A stretch of DNA of 22,738 bases from an uncultured Actinomycetes bacterium (lineage in GTDB: Bacteria > Actinomycetota > Thermoleophilia > Solirubrobacterales > Solirubrobacteraceae). The translations under genes were made by a program, and so were the position numbers. Positions within the stretch are counted from its first letter, which is position 1. The number at the start of each line of letters is the position of its first letter. Of this stretch, positions 22,694 through 22,738 are shown one piece after another. The stretch lies in the NCBI GenBank assembly GCA_937888775.1, contig CALAQT010000014.1:1-22738 (forward strand), written 5' to 3'. The notes under the pieces are model-generated. The model worked only from the letters and a program-made list of their open reading frames with translations. It had not been told where the DNA came from and made no database searches.

Positions 22694-22738
22694 AGATCGG
22701 AAGAGCACACGTCTGAACTCCAGTCACGCCAATATCTC
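22694..22738 (+). other. Illumina TruSeq adapter read-through (artefact)
   Basis: The sequence from AGATCGGAAGAGC onward is the Illumina TruSeq indexed adapter. It continues into CAGTCAC, then the six-base barcode GCCAAT (index 6), then ATCTC, the start of the adapter's constant 3' part. It is synthetic and should be trimmed. Its presence shows that reads were assembled without adapter removal and that the last genomic base of this contig is about 22693. Confidence 0.98.

Overview
The window is GC-rich, densely coded DNA, most likely from an actinobacterium. The protein styles (PASTA, Ig-like and carboxypeptidase-regulatory-like secreted proteins, a PepSY/Gly-Pro-rich exported protein, a short EVxxH-repeat protein) and the tRNA gene without an encoded CCA would fit Thermoleophilia/Solirubrobacterales, but that placement is inference. 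The last 45 bases are not biological: they match the Illumina TruSeq indexed adapter (index GCCAAT), so the contig comes from untrimmed reads and its right end is artificial.

Left edge (1-826): a minus-strand secreted PepSY protein with a collagen-like Gly-Gly-Pro tail runs off the window, followed by an intact tRNA-Val(CAC). A 46-bp stretch of this tRNA (anticodon stem to 3' end) is repeated perfectly at 15072-15117. The pair looks like attL/attR of a 14.3-kb island, although no integrase is visible.

Inside the island (827-15071): a decayed left margin (a small membrane protein interrupted by an in-frame TGA, and an STAS/SpoIIAA-like pseudogene) leads into a complete-looking sugar utilisation locus. 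Its layout is: GH114 endo-polygalactosaminidase and KbaZ/GatZ (minus strand, kbaZ first, nearly overlapping); GH4 alpha-galactosidase-type enzyme (plus, divergent from kbaZ); DeoR-family regulator (minus); then a plus-strand operon of an AgaS-like SIS sugar-phosphate deaminase/isomerase, ABC lipoprotein, two permeases, ATPase and PfkB kinase. Together these read as a pathway for galactosamine-containing polysaccharide: cut outside the cell, import the fragments, trim and phosphorylate them, deaminate to tagatose-6-phosphate, and enter glycolysis. The right margin (12.46-15.07 kb) is a graveyard: a small EVxxH-repeat protein, two tRNA 3' remnants, a truncated SDR, a very short ArsR, an intact alpha/beta hydrolase and an apparent MFS tail.

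Right of the island (15118-22693): three secreted proteins, two of them with damaged or missing ends; an EAL-domain fragment and an Ig-like protein fragment truncated head-to-head at the same point (about 17943); then ordinary intact genes: epoxide-hydrolase-like enzyme, metallo-beta-lactamase-fold hydrolase, exodeoxyribonuclease III, a NERD-domain protein, and the start of a Pro/Ala-rich protein cut off by the adapter.
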